Assembly (NCBI GenBank): GCA_014904845.1
Contig: MU119484.1
Coordinates: forward strand, 1 to 64,000
Reading direction: 5' to 3'
Length of the DNA stretch: 64,000 nucleotides
DNA from: Acephala macrosclerotiorum
Taxonomy: Eukaryota > Ascomycota > Leotiomycetes > Helotiales > Mollisiaceae
Shown here: positions 60,181 to 64,000 of the stretch, one piece after another
Layout: the number at the start of each line of letters is the position of its first letter
Position numbering within the stretch: position 1 is the first letter of the stretch
Made by a program: the position numbers and the translations under genes
Notes under the pieces: model-generated
Told to the model about the DNA's origin: nothing
The model's database searches: none
What the model saw: the letters and a program-made list of their open reading frames with translations, nothing else

Positions 60181-62085
60181 TCACATGAGAGTCACCGTCT
60201 CCATCGAGAAGCCTTCGAACGCTTTCTCCTTGAGCCCAGTGAAACACCCCACTCGACGACACGTTCCTTTCTCTCCAGGTATTGGAGAGATAATGATACC
60301 ATCAATCACTGACTCAATATTACTGCTCTTACCCATCTCGGGAGTCCTCCTTGCAACGGCCAGACAGATCACAGCCCTTTCGTCTGATGAGGCATCGTCT
60401 AGCTCTACACTCATACCTGAGTCCGCAGGAGTCGCAGCCTCACCATTTTCTATCGAACACCACTTCAGAGATCGAGGTCCATCGAAAACGCCCGGTCTGA
60501 TATAGCCTCTGAGCCTCATGCACCCACTTTTCACTCGCCCAAAAGGAAGCGCCTCATTCTCAAGAACAATGTCACAAGCAATAACATCGACATGATACCA
60601 CTCAAACTTATACTGACTATGAAAATAACTACAGAAGACTGGACTCTTGATAGAAGCCCAAGACCAGCTCGGTGCAGTGTATATCGGGCATGGCTCATAG
60701 TTCTTTGTTTGAGCGACTCGCCAAAGAAGCAGTCTCGGAAGTGAGGGACCTGACCACAAACCTGCTAGGTATTTGGTATTCGCTTGAGAAGAGAAGGCTT
60801 CGGCTACACCAGCGAGGGCTGTGAGTTTGTCTTCAAGGTATGATAGTTGTCGTTGTGAATACATCCCTACGATTTCATCCCATGTCCTTCCAATAATTTG
60901 AGCACTCAGCTCGTCGGAACTTGAGCCAGAGAATCGTCGAAGTCGCCGCGGGATGAAACCAGATGGGATGTTGATTGAGTCCCCTAGATTCACGGTGTGC
61001 TGCTGGCAGTGATACTGGAGGGTATGAGTTGCGTAAATGAGCAGCCTTGGAGACAGAAGTTGTTCTTGGAGTGTCCATGCTCTTGTGTTTATAGGCTCAT
61101 TTTCGTCGTCGTAAGGATCCTCTGTTCGAAGAGACACAGATGTCAGCTCGTCATTTGGTCCCCAGAATGGGATACTGATGGACGGTCTTGGTGGGTCTCG
61201 GTCCTCGAGGAAGCCTTGATTGGCGCTGCTGGCATTCGATGCAACGATTGTGACTGTTGCATTTTGGTATATTTTGCACATCGAAGCCAGCTCGATCACT
61301 TTGTCGTCTATGGAATCTTGGATGATGCAGAGGGCATCGATCCAAAGATACTTCATACCAATCTTTCTCGTGGTATGGATTGCATCTTGAAGTGTTCGCG
61401 ATAAGTCGCTCATGTCTAACTGTTGATAGCGAGCCTCGAGATTGCTGGTCGTGGTAAGTCCTTTCTGATCAAGTCCCCAACAATAAGAAAGCGCGACATA
61501 ATAGTCAACCATTCCTTTCGTCTCGAGAAGTCTTGGGGTCTCCGGATGGTCCTCTGGGCTGACCTCAACGACTCTTGTCGGGAGAACGGACTGCTCTATA
61601 CGCCCACACTTCTCATGTTCGTCACAGTCCATGAGCCACTTGTGAATCTGGTCCTGAACTCCAGAAGAGTTGACTTCGTGATCCAGCTCCCTAGCTGTGA
61701 CAACCTCCGCTACGATGCTATCGCCTGTCGTAAAGACTGCAGGCTGCAGTGTCTTACCCTGAGTCTCAGTTGTTATCGATACCAGCGTTCTATTATTTCC
61801 CATAGGAGTGAAGTTATCGGCCTTGGCACCGAACGACGCGAGACTAATATTAATTTTTTCTGTAGGGGAGGGAATAGGATCGAGTTCAGACACTGCGTCA
61901 AAGATCAAGTTGCACCACGTGCAGCCATCAGCTGCTCTTGCCTCGAGCGAAGGGAGATGCACTGTATAATCTGGTCCTCCGAATTGACCAAGAGGATGGC
62001 AAATGGACTTAAAATTGGGTGTTGAAAAGACAGATTGCCAACAGGATTCGCAGACCAAAGATCTTGGGTCTAATTTTCGTGACAT
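60181..62085 (-). CDS. HET-domain protein 2 (heterokaryon incompatibility)
   Basis: Single exon. I start it at the ATG at 62085, which gives 634 residues. The frame is open further upstream to about 62,391, but that part is hydrophobic, unlike the family, and begins without ATG. An N-terminal cysteine-containing segment (LVCESCW at residues 10-16, DGCTWCNL at 53-60) is common in this HET subfamily and may bind metal. The HET domain runs from about residue 196 to 345: YVALSYCWG, TTRKIGMKYLWIDALCIIQD, MCKIYQNATVTIVASNA, then RAWTLQEQLLSPRLLIYA. The C-terminal part (YTAPSWSWASIKSPV) is also characteristic. It should act in cell death after non-self recognition. It is convergent with the other HET gene and is the last gene before the repeat edge, 0.8 kb away. 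Confidence 0.9.
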   Translation of the reverse strand: MSRKLDPRSLVCESCWQSVFSTPNFKSICHPLGQFGGPDYTVHLPSLEARAADGCTWCNLIFDAVSELDPIPSPTEKINISLASFGAKADNFTPMGNNRTLVSITTETQGKTLQPAVFTTGDSIVAEVVTARELDHEVNSSGVQDQIHKWLMDCDEHEKCGRIEQSVLPTRVVEVSPEDHPETPRLLETKGMVDYYVALSYCWGLDQKGLTTTSNLEARYQQLDMSDLSRTLQDAIHTTRKIGMKYLWIDALCIIQDSIDDKVIELASMCKIYQNATVTIVASNASSANQGFLEDRDPPRPSISIPFWGPNDELTSVSLRTEDPYDDENEPINTRAWTLQEQLLSPRLLIYATHTLQYHCQQHTVNLGDSINIPSGFIPRRLRRFSGSSSDELSAQIIGRTWDEIVGMYSQRQLSYLEDKLTALAGVAEAFSSQANTKYLAGLWSGPSLPRLLLWRVAQTKNYEPCPIYTAPSWSWASIKSPVFCSYFHSQYKFEWYHVDVIACDIVLENEALPFGRVKSGCMRLRGYIRPGVFDGPRSLKWCSIENGEAATPADSGMSVELDDASSDERAVICLAVARRTPEMGKSSNIESVIDGIIISPIPGEKGTCRRVGCFTGLKEKAFEGFSMETVTLM

Positions 62086-62905
62086 TTCGAATCCTCCTAT
62101 ACATGACCCCCGATTAAGCCGGCCTTCCAAAGGAAGAGATTGTCTGCAACTGACCTTCAAGGCAAATGAGGCCAGACTCGGGATTAAGCCGAGATTCGAG
62201 TCTCCTGAGACGTTGCGTTGCAGAATTTGGTCTGATCTAATGATGGACGGATTTGGGAACAACGAAGTTGCTGTGGATACTGGCCAAAGGATGGACATGA
62301 GGCTCTGCCAAAGGAGAACAGAGAAAATGCGCAAGCTAGTAATAATAATTAGAATGAAACGAGAGGTATCTCGTGGGTTTCGATTAGTCAATCGTCAGGC
62401 CTTCGTCTCTATATGCATGAAGACGTGGGGTTCAAGAGCTCGAGTAAGACAGATCTGGAGAGGGAAAGAGGTGGCTTATTCCTTCAAAGACTTTCGAAAC
62501 TGTATGTGGTCCACTTCTAGAGAACATCTTACTGAGCGGTAATTATGGAGCTTTGCGTTGGGTGTAGTCAAGAAGTTTGAAGTCTGAGAAGAGGTTGTGA
62601 GGAAGAATCCACCAATGAGACCCCGCAATGGAATTCTGATGCCTCAGGCATGACAATCCTGTACGTCTTAACTCTTGCCAGATCCGAGCCTTTCAACGAT
62701 CCTTGTGTATCTTCCGCCACTGCCTTCAGTAAATCGCCCTTTCCCATCGGAACCGTTGCAGACGACATTTTACCAACCTGGCAGGGCTGGAGGATTTCCC
62801 AAGCTGGCTATGCTCATCTCACCGAGTCGCTTTCCTTCATCTCTAACCGAGATCCACTTCCAGTGCACAAACACGGCGAATGCACACCCCCAAAAATATT
62901 ATCTA
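62086..62905. other. HET gene 2 upstream region
   Basis: 820 bp of normal composition, containing the HET promoter. Frames present are short and unrecognised. Composition falls abruptly to AT-rich at about 62,900. Confidence 0.5.
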
Positions 62906-63067
62906 CTTTACTTTAGAAAATTACAATTTAACCAAAACGCAAACTAGAACTCAAAATAAAATAGTTTTATCGTCGCAATACTTAGTAGTTTTATTTAGAT
63001 TAATCTGAAATTTAATCGAAATCCATTTATAATATATAAATACAATTAATATATATTTATTTAATAT
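62906..63067. repeat. AT-rich, mutated sequence left of TIR copy
   Basis: 160 bp of A/T-rich DNA between normal sequence and the TIR element. No repeat family assigned. Confidence 0.5.
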
Positions 63068-63951
63068 TACATCAGCAAATTTCAATTTAATCGGAAACTC
63101 GCTAGTAATCGGGCCGGCGTGCCATTCCCTGTCAGGTTTAGCTCCAGTCTGGAACGCCATCTGCCGAGCCTATTAGATTGCGATCAGACTGAAGCCGTTT
63201 AGCCAGACCAATCAGATAATAGCTCATTCTTCCAGGCCCTCCAGACGAGCTCCAGACGAGCTCCAGACGCTCCAGACGCTCTAGACACTCTAGACATATT
63301 AGAGCTGGAATGCTTAATAGATTCAAAGCTAAACTACTTGAAACTTTATATATAGAATCTCTTATATTATAAGACTCTATTCTAAAAGTTTCAACTAATT
63401 TTATCGAGCGCGCATTGAAATATATCGCTACAAAGTTTAAGATAAAAATTTTGATGCTCTTTGCCAAGAGTAAGCTAATGCAACCTTAAATTTAATCGAG
63501 CTAGTGCGGCCGCATTTTAAGCCCAAAATTTTGGTGTTCTTGATTTTAAAAATCTTCGGCATACGTCTCATTCTATGGAACTTCCACCTATTAATTTAGA
63601 AACACTTTAAATCGCATTATTTTCAAAAGTTTGGATTTAGTGAAGCAATTAACGTACGATATGCCCCATGTATAGTGCATATAGTAGAGTGGAGCACTTA
63701 GTAATTGATTGCGACTAAGGACATACCGAGAATATGCGCATGCAGCCGAGAGTTTTAGTGTTCTTCGCTTAAAAAATTGGTGCCTTAGGCCTATATATTT
63801 CAGCCAATCCAGACGCTCCAGACGCTCCAGACGTGAAATTTATTGTCTCAATCTGGACTAGCCTGGCAGATTCGATAGTAATCTTTCAGCCGATCCAGCT
63901 ATGCCTAAGGAAGTTAGGCCTGTCACTATTAAATTGAAATTTGCCGATGTA
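63068..63951 (+). mobile_element. TIR element family 1, right copy (better preserved)
   Basis: 884 bp. The left end TACATCAGCAAATTTCAATT and the right end, whose reverse complement is TACATCGGCAAATTTCAATT, are inverted repeats of about 24 bp with one transition. It matches 2607..3503 along its whole length and in the same orientation. There is no ORF of note, so it is non-autonomous. A CAGACG-type 9-bp array occurs twice, at about 63238..63290 and 63809..63834. TA at both extreme ends could be a mariner-type target duplication. Confidence 0.85.
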
Positions 63952-64000
63952 GAATTATTATTTTTCGATATTTAATAATTTTTTATATAGAATAAATATA
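63952..64000. repeat. Start of next AT-rich segment
   Basis: 49 bp of nearly pure A/T, cut by the window edge. Confidence 0.5.

Overview
This window looks like a nuclear contig of a filamentous ascomycete (Pezizomycotina, possibly Leotiomycetes; the class is a guess). The genes carry short 45-100 bp GT-AG introns. Families seen include PTH11-type rhodopsin proteins, 2EXR, DUF7704, RBR ligases and HET-domain proteins. About 13.3 kb of the left end is an extremely AT-rich, repeat-derived isochore with RIP-like C-to-T and G-to-A mutation.

Layout. (1) 1-13,290: ruined repeats. They include a 0.9 kb TIR element, an LTR-retrotransposon relic of about 6.6 kb, at least four copies of a second repeat family, and a (TAAA)n tract. 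Two islands of normal composition survive, at about 3.1-3.5 kb and 12.55-13.02 kb. (2) 13.3-25.5 kb: DUF7704 membrane protein, rhodopsin-like membrane protein, TRI12-type MFS exporter divergent from an FAD monooxygenase, membrane-anchored RBR ubiquitin ligase, and an opsin-like protein without the retinal lysine. (3) 27-28.7 kb: a broken UDP-glycosyltransferase. (4) 29-49 kb: 2EXR protein, amino-acid permease, AIG2-like protein, GMC oxidoreductase, tRNA-Arg(ACG), D-amino-acid oxidase, mitochondrial ribosomal protein mL46, RING+PHD protein, ribosomal protein eL43, and a saccharopine-dehydrogenase-like oxidoreductase. Several of these are core housekeeping genes. (5) 49-62.4 kb: an accessory block with an Hsp70-like ATPase, an unknown protein with a charged, helix-prone N-terminal half, a P-loop GTPase with a long coiled coil, and two HET-domain proteins. 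It lies against the second repeat edge. (6) 62.9-64.0 kb: AT-rich again, holding a second, better preserved full-length copy of the same TIR element found at 2.6-3.5 kb.

The genes do not form one pathway. The most coherent groups are the exporter/monooxygenase divergent pair (possibly detoxification) and the Hsp70/GTPase/HET block (possibly allorecognition or cell-death signalling). The most informative observation is in the repeats: one pair of copies shows saturating C-to-T and G-to-A change in every non-CpG context while every CpG survives. Splice models were built by hand from reading frame and splice sites, and every multi-exon model given is phase-consistent.
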